From positions 62,001 to 126,000 of the forward strand of contig CALAJH010000005.1 in the NCBI GenBank assembly GCA_937922655.1: a stretch of DNA of 64,000 bases. The letters are read 5' to 3'. The notes below the pieces were generated by a model, which saw nothing but the letters and a program-made list of their open reading frames with translations, was not told where the DNA came from and ran no database searches. Position numbers and translations under genes: made by a program. The DNA is from an uncultured Bacteroidia bacterium. Lineage in GTDB: Bacteria > Bacteroidota > Bacteroidia > J057 > CALAJH01. Positions 46,090-55,569 of the stretch are shown in pieces. Every line of letters begins with the position of its first letter. Position 1 is the stretch's first letter.

Positions 46090-46860
46090 ATGTACAAGTT
46101 GGAAGCTCGGAACGTGAGCGTGTACTACGGCACGGTGCAGGCGATAAAAAACGTAACGATGGGTGTGGCGCGACACACGGTAACGGCGCTTATCGGCCCG
46201 TCGGGTTGCGGCAAATCGACGTTTTTGCGGATATTCAATCGGATGAACGACCTCATGGACGGGGTTCGGGTCGAGGGCGAGGTCCTGCTCGACGGCCAGA
46301 ACATCTACGAAAAAAACGTGGATGCGGTGGAACTGCGCAAACGCGTCGGCATGGTGTTCCAAAAGCCCAATCCTTTTCCGAAAAGCATTTACGAAAACGT
46401 GGCTTTCGGTTTGCGCATTCAGAAAGGGTACAAAGAGGATAAAATCAGGGAGCGGGTGGAAACGGCGTTGCATCAGGCGGCGTTGTGGGACGAAGTCAAG
46501 GACGATCTCAAAAAATCGGCGCTGTCGCTTTCGGGCGGCCAACAGCAACGTCTTTGTATTGCGCGGGCGTTGGCCGTGCAACCGTCGGTGCTGTTGATGG
46601 ACGAACCGACAAGCGCCCTCGACCCCATTTCCACCGACAAAATCGAAACCCTCATCCACGGACTCAAAACGCAATACACCATCGTCATCGTAACCCACAA
46701 CATGCAACAAGCGGGACACGTGGCGGACAAGACGGCGTTTTTTTATTTGGGCGAACTCATCGAATACGAGGATACGCGCAAACTTTTTACCACCCCCAAA
46801 CACGAACTAACCCAAAACTACCTCACCCTGCGCTATGGCGACATGAAAAAAAACGGTTAA
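46090..46860 (+). CDS. pstB: Phosphate ABC transporter ATP-binding protein PstB
   Basis: 256 residues from ATG 46090; the longer open frame from 46003 adds 29 residues unlike any PstB. Walker A is G-P-S-G-C-G-K-S-T, the signature is L-S-G-G-Q-Q-Q-R, and Walker B is [12 protein letters not shown]. The PstB-specific F-L-R-x-x-N-R-M-N-D-L and [15 protein letters not shown] are present. It powers high-affinity phosphate import through PstCA with binding protein PstS. None of pstS, pstC, pstA or phoU is adjacent, so it is separated from its usual operon, at least within this window. Confidence 0.95.
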   Translation: MYKLEARNVSVYYGTVQAIKNVTMGVARHTVTALIGPSGCGKSTFLRIFNRMNDLMDGVRVEGEVLLDGQNIYEKNVDAVELRKRVGMVFQKPNPFPKSIYENVAFGLRIQKGYKEDKIRERVETALHQAALWDEVKDDLKKSALSLSGGQQQRLCIARALAVQPSVLLMDEPTSALDPISTDKIETLIHGLKTQYTIVIVTHNMQQAGHVADKTAFFYLGELIEYEDTRKLFTTPKHELTQNYLTLRYGDMKKNG

Positions 46861-46979
46861 ACGGACTTTTTCACAAAGCCGGTATGCCGAATTTTGGGTT
46901 TTTTCAACGATTTGCGTCTTTGCCGTGCGTATTTATGGCGCCGGGGCCGTTGCGATTTTCGTATTTGCGAAATATTGAC

Positions 46980-46987
46980 TAATTTTG
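46980..46987 (+). promoter_or_regulatory. Candidate -7 box for the starch-synthase-like gene
   Basis: TAATTTTG is an exact TAnnTTTG match, ending 48 bp before the ATG at 47036, with a TTTG 12 bp upstream and a weaker TTTTC at the more usual distance. Confidence 0.45.
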
Positions 46988-47035
46988 TACGGGTTTTCCA
47001 ACCCTCTCAATTTTTATTTTCATCCTTTTTATTAC

Positions 47036-47854
47036 ATGAAGCGAATGCGGATACTTTTTGCTACGATGGAAATCGACCCGTTTCTTAAAATTACAAGCGC
47101 GGCGGACTTTGTTCGGCTTTTGCCCCAAGGTCTCCAAGACAAGGGCCACGAAATTAGAATATTGATGCCAAAGTTCGGGGTCATCAACGAGAAAAAAAAC
47201 CGGTTGCACGAAGTCGTACGATTATCCGGCATCAACATCCGCGTCGGCGACGAAGAAAAACCCTTGACCATCAAGGTCGCCACCATTCCCCACACCCGCT
47301 TGCAGGTCTATTTCCTCGACAACGAAGATTATTTTCTGCGCAAGTCCGTACTTCACGAACCCGAAAGCGACACCTTTCACGCCGACAACGACGAACGCGC
47401 CATTTTCTTTTGTAAAGGGGTCATTGAAACGGTAAAAAAACTCAACTGGACCCCGCACATCGTTCATTGTTTTGGTTGGATAACGTCGTTGATACCCGTA
47501 TATTTGAAAACCCACTTTCGCGAAGACCCGATATTCCGCAACTGTAAAGTCGTTCATACGTTCTACGAAAACGAAACCAATCCCTACCAATACCCATTGA
47601 CCAAAAATTTTGCGGAAAAGGCGCGATTGCAAGGCGCGGCGGCGCCGCCCGTCGCCGAAAGCGTCAATACCTTCCTTTCCGTTACGCGCGAGGGCATGAA
47701 AATGGCCGACGTCGTCACCAAAACCGCCTACGCCGACAACCCCTTACTCAACGCCTGTATGGAAGAGGAAAAAATTTCGCTTGCCGCCCTCGACCACGCC
47801 CGGCACGCCCTCGTCGACAACTACCAAAACCTTTATCAAACGATGCTTTCCTAA
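47036..47854 (+). CDS. Starch/glycogen synthase N-terminal-domain protein (GT5-like, catalytic half absent)
   Basis: 272 residues from ATG 47036; a second ATG lies three codons on. The protein aligns by eye with the N-terminal Rossmann domain of GlgA: R-I-L-F-A-T-M-E-I-D-P-F, then G-H-E-I-R-I-L-M-P-K-F, D-N-E-D-Y-F, D-E-R-A-I-F-F-C-K-G, and P-H-I-V-H-C-F-G-W. It stops where the catalytic GT1 half should begin. The K-x-G-G ADP-glucose loop is replaced by K-I-T-S-A-A-D. It is therefore unlikely to make glycogen. The same short protein beside a DUF4270 gene is a recurring arrangement in Bacteroidota, and the two are 2 bp apart here. Confidence 0.85.
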   Translation: MKRMRILFATMEIDPFLKITSAADFVRLLPQGLQDKGHEIRILMPKFGVINEKKNRLHEVVRLSGINIRVGDEEKPLTIKVATIPHTRLQVYFLDNEDYFLRKSVLHEPESDTFHADNDERAIFFCKGVIETVKKLNWTPHIVHCFGWITSLIPVYLKTHFREDPIFRNCKVVHTFYENETNPYQYPLTKNFAEKARLQGAAAPPVAESVNTFLSVTREGMKMADVVTKTAYADNPLLNACMEEEKISLAALDHARHALVDNYQNLYQTMLS

Positions 47855-47856
47855 CC

Positions 47857-49158
47857 GTGGGAAAATCAACGGTCATCACGGCATGCGTCGCCTTGTTGGC
47901 GGCGTGGGCTTGTAAAAAGCCCGACGACCTCGGCGCGGGCCTGATTTCCGGGGCCAACGTCGAATACAACGACTCGATAAACGTACGATTGACGAGTTTC
48001 CGCACCGACGCGGTGCGCACCGCCCTTCCCGCCCTCGGTTTTTTCGGCGAAATCGACGACCCCGTCATGGGACTGCAAACCGCCGCCTATTATTCCCAAT
48101 TTTTGCCCCTGCAAAACGACATCAATCTACGCAACGCCGAATACGATTCGCTCGTTCTTGTTTTGGACGTTACCGCCTTTCGCGGCGACCGCCACAAACC
48201 CATGCAACTGCAAATCCACGAACTTGCCGACAGCCTTAGCCTCAACGCCGCCTATACCCTCGCCTCGACGGCGGCCGTCAAACCCGAAGAGTTGAGCGGC
48301 AATTACCGCATCGTCATCGCCGATTCGGTCATGTCGATTAAAAAGTTTCGCGTGCGGCTTTCGGACGCGCTGGGGCGGCGGTTGATGGAAGCGGATTCGG
48401 CGTTTTGGGCCCGGCCCGCCAACTTCAAAAATCTTTTTTACGGCTTGCGCATCGGCGCCAAACGGGAAAACCCCGGCGACGTCGGATGCATTTACGTTTC
48501 CAACCTGCAAACCGTCGGCGAAGTGAGTTTGGTCTTGTATTACCGCGTGCCGTCGGGCGATACCCTGCGTTCGTCGAAGGCGGAGCTTTTCGCCCCGCGC
48601 GACGCGGCAGGGTTTTATTCCCTCGTTAGCGAAGACCGTCCCAACGCATTGGCCCGGCGGGTTCTCGACGCCCAAAATCCCGAATCCCGACAATACGCCG
48701 TCATGCAGGAAGGCGGCCAATGGCTCGTACGCGTCTCCATCGACTCCGCCGACGTCGCCAAATTTGCCAATACCGCCGTCAATCGCGCCCAACTCGTACT
48801 CACCGTCCACCCCGACCATTACACCGACACGCTCGAAGCCGTCGTGCCGACCCGCCCCCTGCTTTACCACGCCCTCAATCGTCAAAATCTTATCGACTCG
48901 TCGGCGGCAAGAATCGAATCGCAACGCGCCGGCGCCAACAAACGCGAATACGTTTTTGACTTGGGCGACTATTTCCAACAATACGTTCGGTCCAAAAAGC
49001 CGTTTACGGATTTTGTCGTCGGTTATTCGACAATGAACGTTCCCAACCTAAGCAGAACCACGGCCCGGCGCGGCGGTTTCGCCCGCGTCGTTTTCGGCGG
49101 CGGGGACAGCGAGGCGCCACCCAAAATCCGTCTGTTTTATACCCGCGCGCCCGAATAA
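47857..49158 (+). CDS. DUF4270 lipoprotein-like protein
   Basis: 433 residues from a GTG 2 bp after the upstream stop. The N-terminus is a lipoprotein signal (A-C-V-A-L-L-A-A-W-A-C, Cys about residue 19). K-K-P-D-D-L-G-A-G-L follows and G-F-F-G-E-I-D-D-P-V-M-G-L is the best-known DUF4270 block (usually L-G-x-x-x-D-P-x-F-G). The rest is beta-rich with A-x-L-V-L-x-V type strands. Function is not established; the family is restricted to Bacteroidota and always secreted. Its constant neighbour is the GT5-like gene, suggesting a shared envelope or carbohydrate role. A strong terminator follows the gene. Confidence 0.88.
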   Translation: MGKSTVITACVALLAAWACKKPDDLGAGLISGANVEYNDSINVRLTSFRTDAVRTALPALGFFGEIDDPVMGLQTAAYYSQFLPLQNDINLRNAEYDSLVLVLDVTAFRGDRHKPMQLQIHELADSLSLNAAYTLASTAAVKPEELSGNYRIVIADSVMSIKKFRVRLSDALGRRLMEADSAFWARPANFKNLFYGLRIGAKRENPGDVGCIYVSNLQTVGEVSLVLYYRVPSGDTLRSSKAELFAPRDAAGFYSLVSEDRPNALARRVLDAQNPESRQYAVMQEGGQWLVRVSIDSADVAKFANTAVNRAQLVLTVHPDHYTDTLEAVVPTRPLLYHALNRQNLIDSSAARIESQRAGANKREYVFDLGDYFQQYVRSKKPFTDFVVGYSTMNVPNLSRTTARRGGFARVVFGGGDSEAPPKIRLFYTRAPE

Positions 49159-49162
49159 AACG

Positions 49163-49207
49163 TGCGTGCCGGCCCTAAAACCGGCACGCGTACCGTATTT
49201 TTGTTTG
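49163..49207 (+). terminator. Terminator of the GT5-like/DUF4270 unit
   Basis: CGTGCCGG at 49165-49172 pairs with CCGGCACG at 49181-49188 over an 8-base loop, just 6 bp past the DUF4270 stop. A T-rich run (ATTTTTGTTT) follows from about 49197. Confidence 0.8.
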
Positions 49208-49222
49208 ATAATAAATTTTGTT

Positions 49223-50533
49223 TTGCAAAACAAGGCAAAGACAACCAACCGGCCCGTCAAAGCGGCGTTAACGACGCTGACGTGTGTGCTGTTTTGTTTT
49301 TCGGTGTACGCGCAAAAACGCCGTAACGCCGAAATTCCGCCCACCCCCAAGCTCCGTACCGAAAATTTCGTCTACGAACCGGGCATCCGTACCGTACAAC
49401 TCTTTAAAGGCGACGACGAACTTTCCTACCCCGTTTACGAAATGTACAACCCCGTCGCCCTTACGCTCTCTTTCGACGAACTCGGCTCGAAACAATCCCA
49501 ATTTTACGCAACGTTCAAACCCTGCGACGCCAATTGGAACCTTGCCGACCTTTACCTTACCGAATATTTCGACGGCATAGACTACGACCAAATCATGGAC
49601 CTTCAGCCGTCGGCCGGCACCCGTATAGACTACGTCAATTATCGTTATCGTTTTCCGCGTCCCGGCAACCGCTTCAAACTCAGCGGCAATTATCTGCTTG
49701 TCGTTTACCGCGACCACGACCCCGACAAACTCGTACTCACGCGTCGGTTCGTCGTTACGGAAAACGCCATTCGCGTCGAACCCGATTTGGGTTTCACCCC
49801 CGACGTTTCCCAGCGTTTTTCGGTACAGTCGGTCAATTTTTACATTCATCCCGAACGCTTCTTTTTGCCCGACCCCGTCCGGGATTTGAGGGTCGTGGTC
49901 ATGCAAAACTTTCGTTGGGACAAGGCCAAAACCGGCCTTTCGCCGCTTTACATTCGTCCCGACAGGCTCGAATACCGTTTCGATGCGGCCAACGACTTTC
50001 GCGGCGGCAACGAATTCCGCATGTTCGATTTAAGAACGGTCATGCGCCGAACGGGGCAAATGCAAAAAGTGGACTTTTACGACAGCGTGGCCAAAGTGTG
50101 GCTCAAACGCGACCGTCCCCGCGCCCGCATGGGATATTTTACCGAACCCGACTTCAACGGCAATTTCGTCGTCGGCGTGCGCGAATGGCCCAACGCCCGA
50201 TATCAAGCCGACTATGCCGACGTTATGTTCGTCCTTCAACAACCCCAAATCCCCGACGACGTATACGTTTACGGCGCCCTGACCGATTGGCGGCTCGACC
50301 CCCAATTCCGCATGAACTATCATGACGGGCACTACGTCGCCCAACTCCGGCTCAAACAAGGCGTGTACAACTATATTTACGTCGTTTCCGACGGCAAAAC
50401 CATCGACGAAGAATATATCGAAGGCAGTTACAACGAAACCGAAAATTATTATACGATTTTAGTATATTATTCCAGCCCCAGCGACCGCAATCACCGACTT
50501 TTGGCCGTACGCCACGTCAATTTTTACGACTAA
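49223..50533 (+). CDS. Type IX secretion system plug protein (DUF5103 family)
   Basis: 436 residues from TTG 49223. A GTG at 49166 opens the frame earlier but lies inside the terminator stem, so the TTG, which directly precedes a signal peptide (L-T-C-V-L-F-C-F-S-V-Y-A-Q), is preferred. Two domains are visible: an N-terminal beta-domain (S-Y-P-V-Y-E-M-Y-N-P, E-Y-F-D-G-I-D-Y-D) and a C-terminal E-set/CBM48-like domain (Y-V-Y-G-A-L-T-D-W, Q-G-V-Y-N-Y-I-Y-V-V-S-D). DUF5103 corresponds to the Plug that closes the SprA translocon channel in T9SS. The product should be periplasmic or outer-membrane associated. Confidence 0.85.
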   Translation: MQNKAKTTNRPVKAALTTLTCVLFCFSVYAQKRRNAEIPPTPKLRTENFVYEPGIRTVQLFKGDDELSYPVYEMYNPVALTLSFDELGSKQSQFYATFKPCDANWNLADLYLTEYFDGIDYDQIMDLQPSAGTRIDYVNYRYRFPRPGNRFKLSGNYLLVVYRDHDPDKLVLTRRFVVTENAIRVEPDLGFTPDVSQRFSVQSVNFYIHPERFFLPDPVRDLRVVVMQNFRWDKAKTGLSPLYIRPDRLEYRFDAANDFRGGNEFRMFDLRTVMRRTGQMQKVDFYDSVAKVWLKRDRPRARMGYFTEPDFNGNFVVGVREWPNARYQADYADVMFVLQQPQIPDDVYVYGALTDWRLDPQFRMNYHDGHYVAQLRLKQGVYNYIYVVSDGKTIDEEYIEGSYNETENYYTILVYYSSPSDRNHRLLAVRHVNFYD

Positions 50534-50641
50534 TTTTAGGGTTTTGTCGGGCAAGTGTGTTAAGTTTTTTGTTTTCGTTTCAAAATCATACGTCGTTCCA
50601 AATATTGCCGCTATTATTGCCTATGTATGATTTGTGCGACG

Positions 50642-50828
50642 ATGAAAAATTGGAATACATTGGCGGTATTGGCGGGCGTGGTTGCGATTGCCGCGCCCGT
50701 AACGACGTTTGCCCAAATATGCCCGTACTTTTGAGCGTCAAATCCAACCAAACGCTTTCGCCGACGGCGGTGCGGACCTCATACGCTCGATTGCGAAAAC
50801 GCACTCATCGGCTTCCTTGACCGAATAG
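50642..50828 (+). pseudogene. Possible frameshifted small secreted-protein gene
   Basis: ATG 50642 begins a 30-codon frame that is almost entirely a signal peptide (L-A-V-L-A-G-V-V-A-I-A-A-P-V-T-T-F-A-Q) and then stops at 50732. Immediately there, the next reading frame continues without stop to 50828 with a plausible sequence (Q-P-N-A-F-A-D-G-G-A-D-L-I-R-S). The switch falls at a run of four T. Joined by a one-base shift the product would be a 61-residue secreted peptide. Alternatives are an intact 30-residue peptide or chance. It lies in the otherwise empty 416-bp gap before the TonB receptor gene. Confidence 0.35.
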
Positions 50829-50922
50829 TCGCTAATACAACGTTGGACACACAAAAACACGTTCGTCCGTTAAATTCGGCGCCGAAGTTCACGTTAAAGT
50901 TTCCCGTTCGTTAAAAAAATAC

Positions 50923-50941
50923 TATTTTTGGCGCAAAGGAG
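50923..50941 (+). promoter_or_regulatory. -7 box plus Shine-Dalgarno of the TonB receptor gene
   Basis: TATTTTTG at 50923-50930 is an exact TAnnTTTG match. AAAGGAG at 50935-50941 sits 8 bp before the ATG, one of the few true Shine-Dalgarno sites seen in this window. The predicted leader is about 15 nt. Confidence 0.55.
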
Positions 50942-50949
50942 AACACGGC

Positions 50950-53538
50950 ATGAACGTTTTTTTAACGCTGGGATTTTGGACGGCCGCGTGGGGCATGGCA
51001 TGGGCGCAAGAAACGACGACGATACGCGGGCGGGTGACGGACGAACACGGCGCTCCCGTGTCGTTCGCCCGGGTTTCGACAGAAAACTCCGGCGCCGAAA
51101 CCCGCGAAGACGGTTACTATCGATTTTCCACGCCCCGTACCGATTCGCTCCGTCTGCGCGTCGACGCCCTCGATTACGAACCGTTTGCCGTCGTTCTGCC
51201 CTTTCCCCAAGAAAACGAGTTCGTTTACGACGTCAAAATATTTTCCAACGCCGTTACGCTGGGAGTGGTCACGGTCACGGAAAAATTTCGCGAACGCGTC
51301 GAGGAAGCCGTGCTTTCGATTGAAACCCTAGGTACGAAAAAAGTGGACTTGATGTCGAACTCGACGATAGTCGCGGCGCTCGAACAGATGCCCGGCATGA
51401 CCTTCACCAATCAACAACCTTCGATACGGGGCAGTTCGGGCTATACCTTTCAGGCGGGAAGCCGGGTGCTGACGTTGCTCAACGGCCTGCCGATGATTAG
51501 TCCCGAATTGGGCGCGGTCAATTTCGACCTCCTGCCCGCCGACAACGTCAAACAAATCGAGGTGCTCAAAGGCGCGTCGTCGGTCATTTACGGCGCCGGC
51601 GCCATGGGCGGCATCATCAACGTGCTGACCGAAGAACCCACCGAAGAACCCAAAACCGTTGTACGTACACGGGCCAAAGCCTTCGACGCGCCCCCCAACC
51701 GCCTCTCCGACTTCGACGGACGTTCCTCGGCCTACGAACTTTCCACGCACGTTTTCCACGGACGACGCATCGGACAAAACTTTGATTTTTCCACGCAATT
51801 CGACGCCATCCACAATTCCGGTTACCGCAAAGACGAATTCACCAAACGTATGCGGGCGCTGGTCATGACCAAATACCGGGTTGCGACGGTTCCGGGCTTG
51901 AGCTTCGGCCTCAACGCCCAAGCCAACATCGATTCGGGCGCGACGTTCATCGGTTTCAAAGACTACCCCGTCCACGCCCTGAGCGCCGGCGACGGCCTCA
52001 TTTCCAAATTTTTGCTCAGCCGTTTCACCTTCGACCCCACGATTCAGTACGTCGGCAAACGCGTTTCCCATTTGTATCAAGGCCGCGCTTTTCTTTCCCG
52101 CAACGAAATTTCGACGGGTCAATCGGGCAACTACCTCATGCTTTACAACGAATACCAGTTCAAGTGGAATCTTTGGCGCGACAGAATACAAACGGTTTCG
52201 GGGGCAAGTCTGACGAACAATTACGCCAACGCCGGCGGCACCTTCAACGGACGCGGCAAACAACTCGGCGTGTATTCGCAAATCAAGTTCAAACCCGCGC
52301 CGCGATGGACGCTCGTCGCGGGCGTGCGCTACCAATACGAGGACGTCTACAACGTCGATACGGTCTTGAACGTCGAATTTCGAGAGGGCGTTTCCGTGCC
52401 GATACGTAGGACGTTGCGCAACCTTTCCCCCGGAATCACGACGGTTTACGGCGATTCGACGGTATTCGTTTTGCCGCCCTACCGACGCACGACGATGAAC
52501 GAACCGATTTTTAGGGGCGGGGTCAATTATCGTTTGGGACGTGCGACCTATCTTCGGGCCTCGGCGGGACAAGCCTTGCGCAGTCCGTCGGTCGGCGAGC
52601 GCTTCACCAACACCCTTGCCGGACCCTTGCAGGTTTTGCCCAACCCCTTCATTGAGGTCGAGCGCGGATGGACGGCCGAAGTCGGTGGACGGCAACTCTA
52701 TCGAACGAACAACGAAAAACTCGCCGGTTATTTCGACCTCGCCGTTTTTCACATGGAGTTCAACCGAATGGTCGAATTTTGGGCCGACGTCGAGTATATT
52801 TTGAACAACGCCTCGCTTTCCTCGCCCAACATCGCCTTCAAGGCCCAAAACATCTCCAACGTTTCGATTACGGGCGTCGAACTCGTCATGCAACACGACT
52901 TCAAAATCACGCGCGAATTCGGCCTTGCCTTCGGCGGCGGTTTCACTTTCATCCACCCCGTCGACCGCGAGGGCCAAAAAAGCTGGGACGGCGACGACTC
53001 CACGGACGTACTCGTCGAAAAGGTCGTCCCCGTGCTTTTGGGCGCCGGCGACCGTTCCGTTCTTGGTTTTCAAGACCGTCCGTACACCCTCAAATACCGA
53101 AGCAAGTTGCTCGGCCGCTTCAACGTCGAACTTTTTTATCAACAATTTTCTTTTGCCGTCAATTACCGCTATACCTCGCCCATCGTCAATGTGGACAAAT
53201 ATTTGTTGATAGACCTCTACGAGCATATGCCGACGCTCAAAAAAGCATTCGGCGCAATGGTGGGTTTGCCTGCCGACGTGGCGTTGAGTTTGCCCGACGA
53301 ATTCGTCAAAGATTACCTTGCGGCCAACGGCATTCCCCGCCTTTTTCCCGACACCCGCGCCTACCGAAGGGCCAATCCCCAAGGATGGCACGAATTCGAT
53401 TTCGTGCTTTCGTATCGTTCGCCCGTGGGTACGCTTTCGTTTCACGTTTTCAACGCCCTCAATACCGAATTTATGACCCTTCCCGGCTCGATGGGAGCGC
53501 ACCGCAGTTTCGCCGTACAATACAAAATCGAATTTTGA
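50950..53538 (+). CDS. TonB-dependent outer-membrane receptor
   Basis: 862 residues. The signal peptide ends G-M-A-W-A-Q. A carboxypeptidase-regulatory-like domain (I-R-G-R-V-T-D-E-H-G-A-P-V) spans residues about 22-100, followed by the plug (about 125-220: E-Q-M-P-G-M-T-F, I-R-G-S-S-G-Y, I-E-V-L-K-G-A-S-S-V-I-Y-G-A-G-A-M-G-G-I-I-N-V). A 22-strand barrel ends with an aromatic strand (F-A-V-Q-Y-K-I-E-F). A TonB box is not obvious. Receptors of this shape import iron chelates, vitamin B12 or oligosaccharides with TonB energy. No SusD partner or ABC importer is near, so the substrate is unassigned. Single-gene unit with its own promoter. Confidence 0.93.
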   Translation: MNVFLTLGFWTAAWGMAWAQETTTIRGRVTDEHGAPVSFARVSTENSGAETREDGYYRFSTPRTDSLRLRVDALDYEPFAVVLPFPQENEFVYDVKIFSNAVTLGVVTVTEKFRERVEEAVLSIETLGTKKVDLMSNSTIVAALEQMPGMTFTNQQPSIRGSSGYTFQAGSRVLTLLNGLPMISPELGAVNFDLLPADNVKQIEVLKGASSVIYGAGAMGGIINVLTEEPTEEPKTVVRTRAKAFDAPPNRLSDFDGRSSAYELSTHVFHGRRIGQNFDFSTQFDAIHNSGYRKDEFTKRMRALVMTKYRVATVPGLSFGLNAQANIDSGATFIGFKDYPVHALSAGDGLISKFLLSRFTFDPTIQYVGKRVSHLYQGRAFLSRNEISTGQSGNYLMLYNEYQFKWNLWRDRIQTVSGASLTNNYANAGGTFNGRGKQLGVYSQIKFKPAPRWTLVAGVRYQYEDVYNVDTVLNVEFREGVSVPIRRTLRNLSPGITTVYGDSTVFVLPPYRRTTMNEPIFRGGVNYRLGRATYLRASAGQALRSPSVGERFTNTLAGPLQVLPNPFIEVERGWTAEVGGRQLYRTNNEKLAGYFDLAVFHMEFNRMVEFWADVEYILNNASLSSPNIAFKAQNISNVSITGVELVMQHDFKITREFGLAFGGGFTFIHPVDREGQKSWDGDDSTDVLVEKVVPVLLGAGDRSVLGFQDRPYTLKYRSKLLGRFNVELFYQQFSFAVNYRYTSPIVNVDKYLLIDLYEHMPTLKKAFGAMVGLPADVALSLPDEFVKDYLAANGIPRLFPDTRAYRRANPQGWHEFDFVLSYRSPVGTLSFHVFNALNTEFMTLPGSMGAHRSFAVQYKIEF

Positions 53539-53646
53539 CCGCCTCGCAAGGCTTTGCCTCAATTCGCGTTCAAAACGCTTGAAATTTCTTTGCCGGCGAC
53601 AAAAAAACCAACGCCCCGCTCCCCAAACCAACCACGTCCAAGAACG

Positions 53647-55356
53647 TCAATCCTTTTTGTTCAACTTGCTTTTTTTCATGCCGTAAGTAAAATAGATGAC
53701 CAAGCCGGCAAGCAACCAAACGCTGAAAAGCGCCCAGCTTTTCAACGGTACTTCGGCCATGAGAAAGACGCACGTCGTTACCCCCAAGACGGGTATCAAC
53801 GACCAGCGCCAACGCACCGAACCGTAAACCAAACCCGTAAACACGGCAAGGAAGGCGTAGGGGGTAATCGGATTGGGCAGGGGGAAACGGCCGGGGTCGG
53901 GGCCGAAAAACAACCGCGAAACCGGCGACTCAAACAAATACACAAACGCGAACACAACGGCCAAAAACAACGGCGGCATGACGTACCGGGCGTTGACGTA
54001 AGGAATGTTGAACTTGGGCCGATAGCCCTTGGGACGATGACGCAAACGTATCACGCCGCCGCAAACCAACGCGAAGGCAAACAACGTTCCCAAACTTGAC
54101 AAATCCGTCACCTCCGAAAGATTCATAAACAAACTTGGCACGGCCACCAACACGCCCGTAACTATCGTCGAAAACGAGGGCGTACGGAATTTTGGGTGGA
54201 TTTCGGCGAACTTTTTGGGAAGCAGGCCGTCGCGGCTCATGCTGAACCAGATGCGGGGTTGGCCCATTTGAAAAACGAGCAAGACGCCCGTCATCGCGAC
54301 GATGGCGCTCACGGCGATGATTCCCGAAAGTCCGTTGCGCAGGCCTTCGGACATTTCGGCGTTTTTGAAGGCGAAGGCCAAAGGGTCGCCGACGTTGAGC
54401 GTCGTGTAAGGTACCAACCCCGTCAATATCAACGCCAAAACCACGTACAATACCGTGCAAATGACGAGCGCGTAAATCATGGCGCGGGGCAAGTCGCGGG
54501 CCGGATTTTTGCATTCTTCGGCCGTGGTTGAAAGCGCGTCGAAACCGATGTACGCAAAAAACACCGCCGCCACCCCCTTCATCACCCCGTTGAAGCCGTT
54601 GGGCGCGAACGGAGACCAGTGTGCGGGATTGACGTAAAACGCCCCGACGACAATAACCACGAATATCACCGACATTTTTATCGCGACCATGACGTTGCCC
54701 GCCGTTTTGGATTCTTTTACGCCGACGTAAAGCAGAACGGTAATGAGAAAAACGATGACGAGGGCCGGCACGTCGGCAATCAAGCGCAAGCCCGCAAATT
54801 GAGGCGCGCCGTTCCAAGCCAAATAGGCCTCGCGTTCCCATGCGGGCAAGGCCGAAAGCGGAACGCCGCCCGCCAACGCCGTCGCCGCCTCGGGATAAAT
54901 TCTGTGCGCCGAAAGGTAGTCCATGCTCAACCACGCCGGCCAATCAAAGCCTATGCCCGAAAGCAGACCCGTAAAATAGTCGCTCCATGAGATGGCGATG
55001 GCGATGTTGCCGATGGCATATTCGATAATCAGGTCCCAGCCGATAATCCACGCCACGATTTCCCCAAACGACGCGTATGCGTAAGTATAGGCGCTTCCCG
55101 CGATGGGAATGGCCGAGGCAAATTCGGCGTAACACAACGCCGAAAACGCACACGCCACCGCCGTAAAAACAAACAACAACGTTACCGCCGGCCCGCCCTC
55201 AAAACTCGCCTTGCCAATGGTGCTGAATATCCCCGCGCCAATAATGGCCGCAATGCCCAGCGACGTCAAGTCCCACACCCCCAGCGTTCGTTTCAACCCC
55301 GTTTCCGTCGGTTCGCTCTCGAAATTCGTTTTTTTGCGCAACCACTTGTCAATCAT
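53647..55356 (-). CDS. APC-superfamily amino acid permease (CAT-like)
   Basis: 569 residues with about 14 membrane segments. The first helix carries the APC substrate-site motif G-A-G-I-F-S-T-I-G, preceded by L-G-V-W-D-L-T-S-L-G-I-A-A-I-I. A-F-S-A-L-C-Y-A-E-F-A, G-S-A-Y-T-Y-A-Y and G-F-D-A-L-S-T-T-A-E-E are conserved in cationic amino acid transporter (CAT) relatives. It should be an inner-membrane amino acid importer or exchanger; specificity cannot be read from the sequence. It is convergent with the TonB receptor gene, 108 bp away, and shares no operon with obvious metabolic genes. Confidence 0.92.
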   Translation of the reverse strand: MIDKWLRKKTNFESEPTETGLKRTLGVWDLTSLGIAAIIGAGIFSTIGKASFEGGPAVTLLFVFTAVACAFSALCYAEFASAIPIAGSAYTYAYASFGEIVAWIIGWDLIIEYAIGNIAIAISWSDYFTGLLSGIGFDWPAWLSMDYLSAHRIYPEAATALAGGVPLSALPAWEREAYLAWNGAPQFAGLRLIADVPALVIVFLITVLLYVGVKESKTAGNVMVAIKMSVIFVVIVVGAFYVNPAHWSPFAPNGFNGVMKGVAAVFFAYIGFDALSTTAEECKNPARDLPRAMIYALVICTVLYVVLALILTGLVPYTTLNVGDPLAFAFKNAEMSEGLRNGLSGIIAVSAIVAMTGVLLVFQMGQPRIWFSMSRDGLLPKKFAEIHPKFRTPSFSTIVTGVLVAVPSLFMNLSEVTDLSSLGTLFAFALVCGGVIRLRHRPKGYRPKFNIPYVNARYVMPPLFLAVVFAFVYLFESPVSRLFFGPDPGRFPLPNPITPYAFLAVFTGLVYGSVRWRWSLIPVLGVTTCVFLMAEVPLKSWALFSVWLLAGLVIYFTYGMKKSKLNKKD

Positions 55357-55569
55357 GCCCCAAATTGCAAAAAATTAACACACCAACGCGTCCCACAATC
55401 AATAAACAACAATAAACGAAAGAATTTTTGATGCAATTTTTACGTTCGTTACCCCGAAAGCCGCCGACTTTCTGCGCTTTCAAAGCTCCGATGACCGTAC
55501 CCGCTACCGTTCCGGCAAGACAAACCCGTTGCGTAACCGCACCAAAACGACGAACGGGCACGGTTGCAA

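Noticed and set aside
49166-49222. GTG start of the T9SS plug gene
   Set aside because: It sits in the stem of a strong terminator hairpin belonging to the preceding gene.
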